From contig CAMVGU010000013.1 in assembly GCA_947167105.1 (NCBI GenBank), positions 1-64,000 of the forward strand: a stretch of 64,000 nt of DNA. Reading direction: 5' to 3'. A program made the translations under genes and the position numbers. The DNA comes from an uncultured Selenomonas sp. GTDB taxonomy: Bacteria; Bacillota; Negativicutes; Selenomonadales; Selenomonadaceae. The notes beneath the pieces are model-generated. The model did not search any database and was not told the DNA's origin. It saw only the letters and a list, made by a program, of their open reading frames with translations. How positions within the stretch are numbered: position 1 is the first letter of the stretch; each line of letters begins with the position of its first letter. Of this stretch, positions 46,901 to 55,400 are shown piece by piece.

Positions 46901-47054
46901 GCATCCTCATGCCTTGAGTCATGTAGTTTTCCCTAAAAAAAGCTTCTGCATCCACCTTTCCCTCAGCAAAATCTGTCAAGTTCAGTACATCCTCCTGCGC
47001 TGTATCTGCAAATACAGATTCACGCGGTTTCAGCATCATGGCTAGTGGCTTCAT
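43908..47054 (-). CDS. DUF499 AAA+ ATPase of the defence cassette
   Basis: 1048 residues, GGAG 8 bases before MKPLAMMLKPRES. Walker A LTQAMGGGKTHCMI (71-84), Walker B KVLLLLDELPPYLDYA (about 162-177), then a long helical region. Unusual: near 770-830 and 835-905 are two beta-domain segments, VYYDIGADPTTAS and VYYTTDGSEPRENGSLYDG, the second being the CHB_HEX_C-like YTTDGSxP motif. DUF499 proteins are predicted cassette ATPases, comparable in role to BrxC/PglY. First gene of the cassette, 48 bases after addA with no terminator between. Confidence 0.92.
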   Translation of the reverse strand: MKPLAMMLKPRESVFADTAQEDVLNLTDFAEGKVDAEAFFRENYMTQGMRMLLDIVFARFAGKSDTGLVKLTQAMGGGKTHCMIATGLLAQHAELRKSMLNREYVDLGEIKVVTISGRENYEYGIWGSISEQLGQGELFREYNKQMKAPGENAWVNLLKGQKVLLLLDELPPYLDYARTEKIGNADLAVVTTRALSNLFSALGRKELSQVCVVLSDLDAAYEVGSQMVQQAFSQLDDLKSEVERQARDVQPVKHNSDEVYDIMRVRLFENEPISNNYAQDKNEIAIAYKEAVGKARKLGITNYSEAAVYQGVTDSYPFHPGLKELYARFKENTSVRQTRGLLKLMRQIVRRFYESGMAEQKSLIHVYDIDLNQERLFSMVRSIKPSLENAVSHDIAQQGRSVAEAVDAERGDGKDYAGRMARMLLFSSLSTAMQGTLGLTENDACGFAAEPGVDFNIVQEVIGRLKSDCWYIKTDNRGLIYYQDTKNMVAEMNTLMQSYTPENARKELRKILAENFKPGLKSCYQKVFVFPAVDEIALSREDISLVIFEPHPGRELHPDLQAFYEETSYKNRVMFLSGERDMMEKLYENSKRLKAIQSIVEKMKAEHLSERDQQYIEAEAHLDKAIQNLFSTIRETFVTLYYPIGRNENYRIRSADFKLEFKDNHFDGEEQIINCLKENHKYSDFSREDAFLSTLVRKCEQRLFTQKEMQWSQILDRAATMPSWEWYHPDQMEALRQDALKKDVWRETGGYLQKGPFQLEPTEVQVEDVSYDCETQVFTLRVHGVGGTVYYDIGADPTTASHEVQGNIMTSREPCLRFLCIDPTGRREAGPVVEHICHAPIKYGDRLTPEGRVVTLSVNEHYDVYYTTDGSEPRENGSLYDGQDIHVPEDCRYVRVVALYNGEIIDNKSISIEHGGRSAAHEIDEERALTFVYRSKKNLSDTSAVYKELEELAALGEVSLQDVTAVISDKSNGRSYVDLTTNAVYAPKNMQEIIDFVRERSFRRQNLESEVTLEYKRLLFKSGAKFKEWAARRKFDLSKLGHEGDIEQ

Positions 47055-47102
47055 TATGAAGACTCCTTTATTTACAAATTCATTTCCGGCAATGACATAA
47101 CC

Positions 47103-50100
47103 TTATGTCATCGCCACCGCTTTGCCGCTGCGCAAGAGGTAGAGATAGCATTCATCCAGCGGTCGCTGCCAGATGGCACTAATGGCTTCGCTGTAGAGCA
47201 TGATCTGCACACGATAGCGCTCCCTGGCATGTTCTGGGTTGGGGTCGCGGTCTGTCTTATAGTCCAGCAGCACCAGATGGCCCTCCCTGTCCTCGAATAC
47301 CACATCAACAATGCCCTGCACAAAGACCGTGGCGGCCTCATCCTGCACCTGACTGTAAAAGCGCCTGGCCGGCAGCAGGCGGCTGAAAGGCAGTTCCCTG
47401 TAGACACGGCGGGCTTCCCTCAGCCTTTGGCCCAGAGGAGATTGCAGGAAAGCTGCGATACGTCCCACATCTACATATGGAGCCTGGCTATCCTGCAGTA
47501 GCCCCCGCTCCTGCATATTCTTCAGTTGCCGCTTCACAGCAGCCAGGCTGGGCTGACAGGAAAAATCCAGATGCTGCATTACTAAGTGCAGCAGGGTGCC
47601 ACGCTCTGTTGCGGTCAACCCCTGGGGCCCTTCTGCCTGCTCCTGCAGGAAGCGGGGGCGTCGCCAGGCCGCTGTCTCCTCCTGGGGCAGTCCCGGCTCT
47701 AAGAGTTGCGGTTCCTCCGGCACCAGCCCGTCCAATGCCTCGGCTGCCGTGAACATCTGCTTGATTTCCGTGACGGAGAGCTTCGCCGGAACCTGGGCAA
47801 GGCCCCGCTCCTCATAGTGCCAGCCCAGCACCTCCTGCACCTCTCCCGCCCTGTCAGTACCGGGGAGAGGCTGCATCTTCTGCACTGCCAGCAAAATGGG
47901 GTCATCGGCTGCGCTGCGCAGTTCCTGCACCGCCACGGCGGAGCCTGGCACAAGCTGAACGGCCAGCTCAGCCCCTATCTCCAGCTCCAGCCCCCAATCC
48001 AGGTATTTCTCCGGCAGCTGCGCCAGCTCGCGCAGGCAGCGACCGCCAGTATGCCTTGCTGCCGCAGGCGCCAGCCAATCCAGGAATGTATTGGCACCGG
48101 CCAGGCTTTCCACCCTGAGCTGCGGCGCGCTTTCCCCCACCTGGGCGCACCATTTCTGTGCCTGCACAGCAGCTTTCTCCCTGTCCCCGCTGACGCTGCC
48201 CACCAAAATGAGCTTCTCCCTGGCCCTGGTCATGGCAACATAGAGCACACGCAATTCCTCGGCCTTGGCCTCTGCAATCAGCCGTCGGGAAACGAGCTGC
48301 CAGGGCAAGGTCTGATAGCGCTGCCTGCCCGCCGCACTGCGGGAAACCAGTTGCGGCCCGATGCCCAGCTCCTGATGCAGCAGGAAGGTGCCCCTGGCAT
48401 CGGTCAGGTTGAATTTCTTGCCCAGGTCAGCCATAATGACCACCGGGAATTCCAGTCCCTTGCTCTTATGCACGCTCATGATGCGCACAACATTCTCGCT
48501 GGCCCCCAGAGTACGGGCCACGGAAAGATCTGTCTCCCGCTTCTTCAATTCTTCGATAAAACGCAAGAAGCGGAACAGCCCCCGGTAATTCGTCTGCTCG
48601 TATTCTGCTGCCCGATCTGCCAGCATGCGCAGATTCGCTTGCCGAAGGAGCCCTCCCCGCAGGCTGCCCACATAATCGTAGTAGCCTGTATCGCGGTAAA
48701 GTTTCCAGATGAGCTCCGGCACGCTGTGGCTGACTGCAAAAGAGCGCCACTCTGCCAGCTTCTGCTGGAACCCGGCAGCCTTGTGCCTGAGCCCCGGCGC
48801 AAGCTGCGAGTCCAGTTCCTGGGCACTGAGCAAGGCTGTGTAGAGATCTTCCTTTTCCGCCACCAGGCGCAAGGTGCCCAGCTCCGTCATGGTAAAGCCC
48901 CCCAGGGGCGAGGCCAGCACCGCTGCCAGGGGGATATCCTGGCGGGCATTGTCCACCACCGCCAAGAGATCCAGCACCAGCCTGACCTCATGTGCCTCGA
49001 AATAGCCGCCGCTGACATCCGCATAGGCGGGGATGCTGCTGCGCCGCAGGACTTCCAGCAGGATATCCGCCTTGCCCGTAACTGCACGCAGCAGCACCGC
49101 AATATCCCGGAAGGCAATGGGTCTGTATTCCCCCCCCACAAACACCATATACCCTGCCTCAATAAGAGCTGCAATACGCCCGGCGATATGCTGGGCTTCC
49201 AGTTCAAAGCCTTTCAGTTCCCCGGCAGCGCTCTCTGCGTCCTCCCCTGTTTCTGCGGCACTATTTTCTCCGGACAGGATGATATCCAGTTCCACAGGGC
49301 CTGCCAGGGTTCGTGTGCCCGCAGGCGGCTCCGGGTAAGCCGCGCCGGGATAGAGCTTGCTCTGGTCATCATAGTCGATTTCCATGGGCTCCTTGCGCAT
49401 AAGCTGATCAAAAAAGAAATTGACCGGCGAGAGCACCTCCGCCCGACTGCGGAAATTCTGCCTCATGGTAATCAACTGATTCTCATCCCCCCGCCCCGGC
49501 TCCAGGGGAAAGGATTCATACTGCCTCTGGAACAAATGTGGATTCGCCAAACGGAAACGGTAGATGCTCTGCTTGACATCACCGACGACGAAGCGGCTGC
49601 GAGGCGGCGCAACCAGCGCGAGGATGGCCTCCTGCACGCTGTTCGTATCCTGGTACTCGTCCACCATGACTTCCTTGAATTTATGCTGCAGCTCCAATGC
49701 CACCTCGCTGGGCTGATAGCTGTCCTGCTTCAAGCCTGCGGAATCAGCCCCATCAGGTGTGCGCCTCAATATCTGCAACGCATAGTGCTCCAGATCGTCG
49801 AAGTCCAGCACACGCCGCTCCTGCTTGGCTGCGCGGAAAGCCTGGCAAAAATCCAGCGTCAGCTGCGTATAGCGGCGCACCGTAGGCGCGCACTCTGCCA
49901 GCTCCCCCAAAAGTTCTTCCTCACCCAACTGAAAATATCGCTCCTGCAAATTCTTGACCTTCTCCTTGACAGCATCCCGTCGCTGTTCAAAGCCTGTGCG
50001 CAGGGCAGGATATTTTTCCTTCAAGGGCTTGAACTTGTTACCCCGCAGGGCAGGCACCCGGAAGGCCCCACAAGCCTGACGCAGCGTTTCCCAATCCCTG

Positions 50101-50981
50101 CCTGCCAGCAGGAACGGGTCCAGGGATTCATGGAGGCCCGCCGCCACTTCCAGGTAAGGTGCCAGGCAATTTTCCAGCTCGGCACGGTAAAAAACATCCC
50201 CGGCCTCCTGGTAAGCACCTGCAATCAGCCATGTGTCCAGGGCTTCTGCCTCCCGTGCCAGTCCGCTGCGGGCCTGCTCCAACTGCTGCCAGAGTTCCCG
50301 CCCCCAGGAAGTTTCCCACAGCCCTGCCTCCCCCCGGAAATTGCTTGCCTGCCGCAGCAGCCAGGCTTCCGGCTCCGGCTGGCTCCGGCTGAATTCATAG
50401 AGCTGCAGCACAGCCCCGCAGACAGCCTCGTCTCCCTTGTCATTGCCATAATCATCCACAAAGGCCAGGAAATCCAGCCAGTCAGCCCTGGCCGCATTAT
50501 ATTCATCCTCATCGGCAAAATTTTCCCGCTCCGGCTCCCGATAATGCTCCTCCAGTAAATCCTCCAGTACATCACGCTTCAGAAGCGCCATTTCCTGCTC
50601 ACCGGCCAGGCGGAACTGGGGATCTGCATCCACCAGCTCGATATGCTGGCGAATGAGGCGCTGGCAGAATACATGGAAGGTGCTGATATGTGCGCCCGTG
50701 AGCAGCACCAGTTGACGATCCAGGCGGCGCGCCTTGCCAGCCTCCCCTGCCTCCGCCAGCTCCCTGCGCAGTTCCTTCTCAATGCGCTCGCGCATCTCCA
50801 TTGCCGCCGCATTCGTAAAGGTCACCACCAGCAGCTCGTCCACATTGCATTCCCCGGCCAGCAGGCGCTGCACTATGCGATCCACCAGCACCCGGGTCTT
50901 GCCGGAACCGGCTGCGGCAGCCACAAGTATATTATGTCCCCGTGCCGAGATGGCTTTTTTTTGGTCCTCTGTGTATTCCAC
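47103..50981 (-). CDS. addA: ATP-dependent helicase/nuclease AddA
   Basis: Helicase-nuclease subunit of AddAB, the RecBCD counterpart that resects double-strand ends and degrades phage DNA. 1292 residues from GTG (MEYTEDQKKAISARG; GAGG in front lies within a 19-base repeat). UvrD-type motifs: VAAAAGSGKTRVLV, MVDEYQDTN, SVHKSKGLEFPVV, VAMTRAREKLIL; C-terminal RecB-type nuclease with VQGIVDVVFEDREGHLVLLDYKTDRD. An ATPase gene separates it from addB. Confidence 0.97.
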   Translation of the reverse strand: MEYTEDQKKAISARGHNILVAAAAGSGKTRVLVDRIVQRLLAGECNVDELLVVTFTNAAAMEMRERIEKELRRELAEAGEAGKARRLDRQLVLLTGAHISTFHVFCQRLIRQHIELVDADPQFRLAGEQEMALLKRDVLEDLLEEHYREPERENFADEDEYNAARADWLDFLAFVDDYGNDKGDEAVCGAVLQLYEFSRSQPEPEAWLLRQASNFRGEAGLWETSWGRELWQQLEQARSGLAREAEALDTWLIAGAYQEAGDVFYRAELENCLAPYLEVAAGLHESLDPFLLAGRDWETLRQACGAFRVPALRGNKFKPLKEKYPALRTGFEQRRDAVKEKVKNLQERYFQLGEEELLGELAECAPTVRRYTQLTLDFCQAFRAAKQERRVLDFDDLEHYALQILRRTPDGADSAGLKQDSYQPSEVALELQHKFKEVMVDEYQDTNSVQEAILALVAPPRSRFVVGDVKQSIYRFRLANPHLFQRQYESFPLEPGRGDENQLITMRQNFRSRAEVLSPVNFFFDQLMRKEPMEIDYDDQSKLYPGAAYPEPPAGTRTLAGPVELDIILSGENSAAETGEDAESAAGELKGFELEAQHIAGRIAALIEAGYMVFVGGEYRPIAFRDIAVLLRAVTGKADILLEVLRRSSIPAYADVSGGYFEAHEVRLVLDLLAVVDNARQDIPLAAVLASPLGGFTMTELGTLRLVAEKEDLYTALLSAQELDSQLAPGLRHKAAGFQQKLAEWRSFAVSHSVPELIWKLYRDTGYYDYVGSLRGGLLRQANLRMLADRAAEYEQTNYRGLFRFLRFIEELKKRETDLSVARTLGASENVVRIMSVHKSKGLEFPVVIMADLGKKFNLTDARGTFLLHQELGIGPQLVSRSAAGRQRYQTLPWQLVSRRLIAEAKAEELRVLYVAMTRAREKLILVGSVSGDREKAAVQAQKWCAQVGESAPQLRVESLAGANTFLDWLAPAAARHTGGRCLRELAQLPEKYLDWGLELEIGAELAVQLVPGSAVAVQELRSAADDPILLAVQKMQPLPGTDRAGEVQEVLGWHYEERGLAQVPAKLSVTEIKQMFTAAEALDGLVPEEPQLLEPGLPQEETAAWRRPRFLQEQAEGPQGLTATERGTLLHLVMQHLDFSCQPSLAAVKRQLKNMQERGLLQDSQAPYVDVGRIAAFLQSPLGQRLREARRVYRELPFSRLLPARRFYSQVQDEAATVFVQGIVDVVFEDREGHLVLLDYKTDRDPNPEHARERYRVQIMLYSEAISAIWQRPLDECYLYLLRSGKAVAMT

Positions 50982-50999
50982 GCTGCCTCAGCCTTTCTT
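50981..50999. repeat. 19-bp direct repeat, left copy (addA start)
   Basis: CGCTGCCTCAGCCTTTCTT is identical to 52452-52470. On the minus strand it encodes the end of AddB (..KKG stop) followed by the addA ribosome site. With a few mismatches the likeness extends to about 28 bases or more on the far side. Marks the junction duplicated when the DUF4143 gene entered. Confidence 0.85.
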
Positions 51000-51032
51000 T
51001 TCCTTGACACTACTCTACCTTCCTGCTCCACA

Positions 51033-52289
51033 TTACCAATCCAGGCTATCCTGATTATGCAGGAAATCAAACAGGCCTATCGTCAGAATGCCATACTCGC
51101 TATGAAAAGGTTTGATAACATCCTTCACTATGATGATTTTCTTAAAAGCATCTTTGGCAGCCAAAAGCGAAGCCTGCTCCTGCCTGACTTTTTCCTCATC
51201 CGGCAGGCTATAAGCGGATTGGATATAATAGCGTTTGCTGCCCAGGTTAGCCACAAAGTCAATTTCCAAATGTTTGGTTAGTTTGCTGCCCGAGACTTTA
51301 TCTATATACCTTTGCCTGACGCTTCCCACATCCACATTGTAGCCGCGCATCCGCAACTCATTGTAAAGTATGTTCTCCATCAGGTGGGGCTCCTCAATCT
51401 GTCGAAAATCCAGCCTGGCATTTCGCAGCCCCACATCTTCAAAATAGTATTTCAGAGGGCTGCCTATATACTTGCGCCCCTTGACATCATACCGATTGGC
51501 CGCAGCAATGATAAATGCTTCTTTCAGATAGCCAATATACTTGTTTATCGTGTTGTCACTGATAGATGAGTGCAATCTGCTCTTGAATGTTGCTTCTATC
51601 TTGGCCGGATTGGTCAGGGAACCAACAGAAGATGCCAGGACATTCAGCAAATCTTCCAGCTCTTGAGGCTTCTCTATCGAATTTCGCTCCACTATATCCT
51701 TCAGGTAAGTCTCACGAACCAGATTGATAAGGTATTTAGACTTCTGTTCGTCCGTCTTCATGGCAACAGTCAGAGGCAGGCCACCATACGTCATGTATTC
51801 TGCCCAGCCATGATAGTCATCCCCGTCATATACCTCCATAAATTCACCAAAGGACAGGGGGAATATGTGAACCTCATCCCCCCGGCCACGGAACTCTGTC
51901 AGTACATCAGTTGACAAGAACTTTGAATTGCTGCCGGTTGCGTACACGTCAAGATTCGTCTCACGCAAAAGGGAATTCAGCACTTCTTCAAAATCCCTGA
52001 GCATCTGAACTTCATCAAGCAGGATGTAATAGCTGCCATCGTCTTTGATATTGGCTGTCAAATACTCCATCAGCACCTCGGGCTCCCTGTAACGCCGGTT
52101 TTGCAGGCGATCAAACTCCATAACAATGATATGATCATCCTGAATCCCTGAATCCCGCAGATATTGACGAAATATGTTCAGCAGCAGAAAAGACTTGCCG
52201 CTTCGCCTTATACCCGTTACTACCTTTATCAAGCCATTGTGCATACGGTCTATGAGCCTTTGCAGATACTGGTTTCTGTGTATGTACAT
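51033..52289 (-). CDS. AAA_14 / DUF4143 ATPase
   Basis: 418 residues, MYIHRNQYLQRLIDRM start with AGGGGG upstream. N-terminal AAA_14 domain: Walker A TGIRRSGKSFLLLNI, Walker B YYILLDEVQML, sensor VYATGSNSKFLS; C-terminal DUF4143 domain with ENILYNELRMRGYNVDVG and HLEIDFVAN (a nuclease-like ExxxD...K pattern). Widespread in Bacteria and Archaea, often single accessory genes of unknown role. It is wedged between addB and addA, AT-richer than both, and carries its own upstream palindromes. Confidence 0.92.
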   Translation of the reverse strand: MYIHRNQYLQRLIDRMHNGLIKVVTGIRRSGKSFLLLNIFRQYLRDSGIQDDHIIVMEFDRLQNRRYREPEVLMEYLTANIKDDGSYYILLDEVQMLRDFEEVLNSLLRETNLDVYATGSNSKFLSTDVLTEFRGRGDEVHIFPLSFGEFMEVYDGDDYHGWAEYMTYGGLPLTVAMKTDEQKSKYLINLVRETYLKDIVERNSIEKPQELEDLLNVLASSVGSLTNPAKIEATFKSRLHSSISDNTINKYIGYLKEAFIIAAANRYDVKGRKYIGSPLKYYFEDVGLRNARLDFRQIEEPHLMENILYNELRMRGYNVDVGSVRQRYIDKVSGSKLTKHLEIDFVANLGSKRYYIQSAYSLPDEEKVRQEQASLLAAKDAFKKIIIVKDVIKPFHSEYGILTIGLFDFLHNQDSLDW

Positions 52290-52301
52290 AAATGCCCCCT
52301 T

Positions 52302-52337
52302 GTAAAGAAAAGCTGTCCTTGGACATGTTTTCTTTAC
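52302..52337. promoter_or_regulatory. 36-bp palindromic operator-like site, proximal
   Basis: Arms GTAAAGAAAA (52302-52311) and TTTTCTTTAC (52328-52337) are perfect complements; the core TGTCCTTGGACA is itself palindromic. Only two positions on each side do not pair. It begins 12 bases before the ATPase start codon. Confidence 0.7.
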
Positions 52338-52374
52338 TATTGTAACATAAAAGTTCCTTGCAAAAGCAATAATT

Positions 52375-52410
52375 GTAAAATAAAGCTGTCCTTGGACGTG
52401 TTCTTTTTAC
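52375..52410. promoter_or_regulatory. 36-bp palindromic operator-like site, distal
   Basis: Same length and core (GCTGTCCTTGGAC) as the proximal site, arms GTAAAATAAA and TTCTTTTTAC. Start-to-start distance is 73 bases, close to seven helical turns. A minus-strand -10-like TACAAT lies between the two. Confidence 0.65.
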
Positions 52411-52451
52411 AAGGTTCGCTTCTGGATACGACCTGAAGGGTGAGCTGGGAC

Positions 52452-52470
52452 CGCTGCCTCAGCCTTTCTT
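52452..52470. repeat. 19-bp direct repeat, right copy (addB end)
   Basis: Identical to 50981-50999; here it overlaps the true 3' end and stop codon of addB (52459-52461). Confidence 0.85.
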
Positions 52471-55400
52471 CTGCTTGATTGCACTTATCAAATCTTCCCT
52501 GCCCGTACAGGCCGCCATTTGCTCCTCTATTTCCAGTTCCCCGGCTGCCTCCAGGTCGTTGTAGCTGTATCCCGGCAACTGCGGGTCAAAGCCGCAGACA
52601 TCGGCGTACAGGCAATAGGCGCAGGGGCCTGGCTTGCCCTGCTGCCGCGCGGGATGCGCTGCAATCTCCCCTGCCAGGATGCGGCTGCCAGTATCCTGCA
52701 GGATAAAGCCCACGTAGTCCAGCAGCAGCTCGAACTCCTCCGGCTCCTTCACGCTGTCCTTCGGCACAAAGCTTACGCTTTCCTCCCCCGTCTGCTTATC
52801 CGTCTGCAGTTTGGCCTTCGGCATGACGAACCTGCCTTCTGCTCCCCGTTCCAGGGCTCTGATGATTTCCGGGTCGGCAACGACCCAGCCCGGCAGGCGC
52901 AGTTCCTTTTCAACTTTCCCGGCCAGCTCCTCCTCAGTGAGCCGTGAGCCTGCCTTGATGAGAGGATTCTTTAAAAAGGCATAGAGCATGCCCGCAGGCA
53001 GCCTGGCCTCGCCCTGCTGCTTTAAGAGCTCCCTGGCGACCAGCATATAGGCCAGCAGTTGCAGCCTGAGACCGTGGTAGACCTCGAAGATATTTACCGC
53101 CGCCTGACCTGTCTTGTAATCCACCACCAGATAGTAGGGGGCATCTGTCTGCACATCAATACGGTCAATCTGCCCCTTAAAGGACAGTGAAAAACCACCT
53201 TTCAGCGGCAGGGGCTTCAAGTGTACGGCATCCCCCCTGGCGCCGAAGTGCTCCTCGAAGAAGGCTGGGCGGAAACGGGACAGTTCCGCCCAGGCCGTCA
53301 GATGCTCAATGGCACGCAGGGCCGTCATCTGCAGGCGCTCCCGCAAGTGGCGGTAGCCGCCCCGGCTGAGCAGAATCTCACTTTGCAACCGGGGCGAAAT
53401 CTTTTCAATCAGTCCGGCACATATTTCCCTGCGCTTATCCTCCGGCACCGCTGCCCACTCATTACCGTAATCGGTCTTCACCATCTGCCCGTATTCCCGC
53501 AGCACTTCATGCAGCAGCTGGCCTAAGTCCGGCGAGCGGAAATGGTACTCCCGCCGCTCCCGCAGTTTCAGCCCGTGGGAGGCAAAATGGGCAAAGGGGC
53601 AGTTGCGGAACTGCTCAAACTGGGTGACGCTGCCTCTGAGCATGCGTCCCTGCAGGAACAGCCTCCTGGCCAGCTCCGGCGGCAGTTTTTCACTGCCTGC
53701 CTTCGCAAACAGGCCGGAAAGGGACAGCTTCAAAGCATCCCGCAGGCTTTCCTCCCCCAGGGCCCAGTTATACACATTCTGCCAAAAAGGCTGCATCCTG
53801 CCTTCTTCCTTCTGTCCCCGCAGGGCATTCACCAGGCCGGACAGAGCCGGCAAAGGTGCCGCGAGGACGAGATTATCCTTGCGCGTCAATGTCTCCAGCG
53901 GTATGGACAAGGGTTCCGCCTGGGGAAAAATGGAGCGCAGGCGGCTGACAAGGGCTGCCGGCTGCAAAGCCGCCCCTGCACTGTCTGCCAGTGCCCAGGA
54001 GACCCACAGGTACTCACTGGCCTCGTTGAAGCCCCGGTAGAGCAGGAACCTTTCACCGAAGGATCTGTCCTGCCCGCCCCTGGAAATCTCATAACCGCTG
54101 CCGTCACCCAACTTTGCCAGAGTCTCTGCGATATGCATCCTGTCCGCATCCGTCAGCAGGCCCTGCTCATGCACATGGCGGGGCATGCTGCCGGCATTGG
54201 CGCCCAGGATGTAGAGGCCCCGCATACCCGCCAGGCTGTTCTGGTCAAAGGGCGCAATGGTCACGTAATCCAGGCCAGGCGGTATCAGGGATACCTGCAG
54301 GGCATCAAGCCCTGTAGCCAGCACCTCGCTGTAATCCCTCAGGCTCATCTCCTCCCCGCCGCTGATCTCCACCAACTGGTCAAAGAGAGCCATGCAACTG
54401 GCCCAGATTTGCCTGTGTTCCGCTGCATCTGCCAGGCGCCCCTCCCGCTCTGCCGTCTCCTCCAGTTCCGCCAGGCGCTCAGGCACCCCCAGGCCCACCA
54501 GGTAATCATACAGGGCCTCTGTCAGGCCGCGTACCGTCTTTGCCTGCCTCACCGCTTCATCGAGCCTTGCCAGGGGCTCCGCCGCCTGGCGCCGCAGGCC
54601 GTCGATTTCCCTCAGACGCTCTTCCTGGGCCTCGTCCCTCTGCTCATCTGCAGCCAGGGAGTAGCGCCTGTGCCAGCGCCAGGGCTCCTTCTGAGTCCAG
54701 CGGCTGCGCCCCCGGATGCCGAATTCCAGCACATAGTTCTCCAGCTTGTCCACATCCTCGCGCACACAGGGAAAGAATCCCGTACGCAGTGCGCGCAACA
54801 TGGTTTCGTAGCGCCAGCCTCGTCCCCTGTCCTGCACTGCTTCCAGTGACGAGCGCAGAAGCTCCGCCAGGGGATGGTGGATGCTGGGCCGCTTGCCGTC
54901 ATAGAAATAGGGTATGCCGTAATCCTGAAAGACCAGGCGCAAAAGGCCCCCGTATGCCTCATCATCACGCACGAGCACGCCCATCTCCTGCCAGCGCCAG
55001 CCGGAACGGGCCAGGCGCAGGATGTCGGAGGCCACGCACTCCACCTCCAGACGCCGATTCGCGGCCTCTGTCAGCCGCAGTCCTGCCTCTCCGCCCCATG
55101 GCACAGGCGGCTTATAGGAAAAAAGCTGCTCCTCCAGGGCAGCAAGGGAGGGCTGGCCTGCGGTGCGCCGATTCTGCTCCAGGAGCTGCACGGCAGCCTC
55201 TCCCCGCCCCCCCAGCTTGTGCCACAACTGCTCCAAAGCGATTTTAGTTCTCAGGGAACGGTTGAACAGGCCGGCCTCCTCTGTATTCTCCGGCAGTTGC
55301 AGATTGACACCGTTGCCTGTACGCTCTCCTGCCAGGGGCAGGACGATATGCACAGCCGTTGCACTCTTAAGCAACGCCCCCAGGACCCTGAGCTCCTGGG

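Noticed and set aside
39465-47054. Complete BREX or DISARM system
   Set aside because: No PglZ, BrxA/B/L, DrmA or DrmB is encoded; only the methylase family and ATPase logic are shared.
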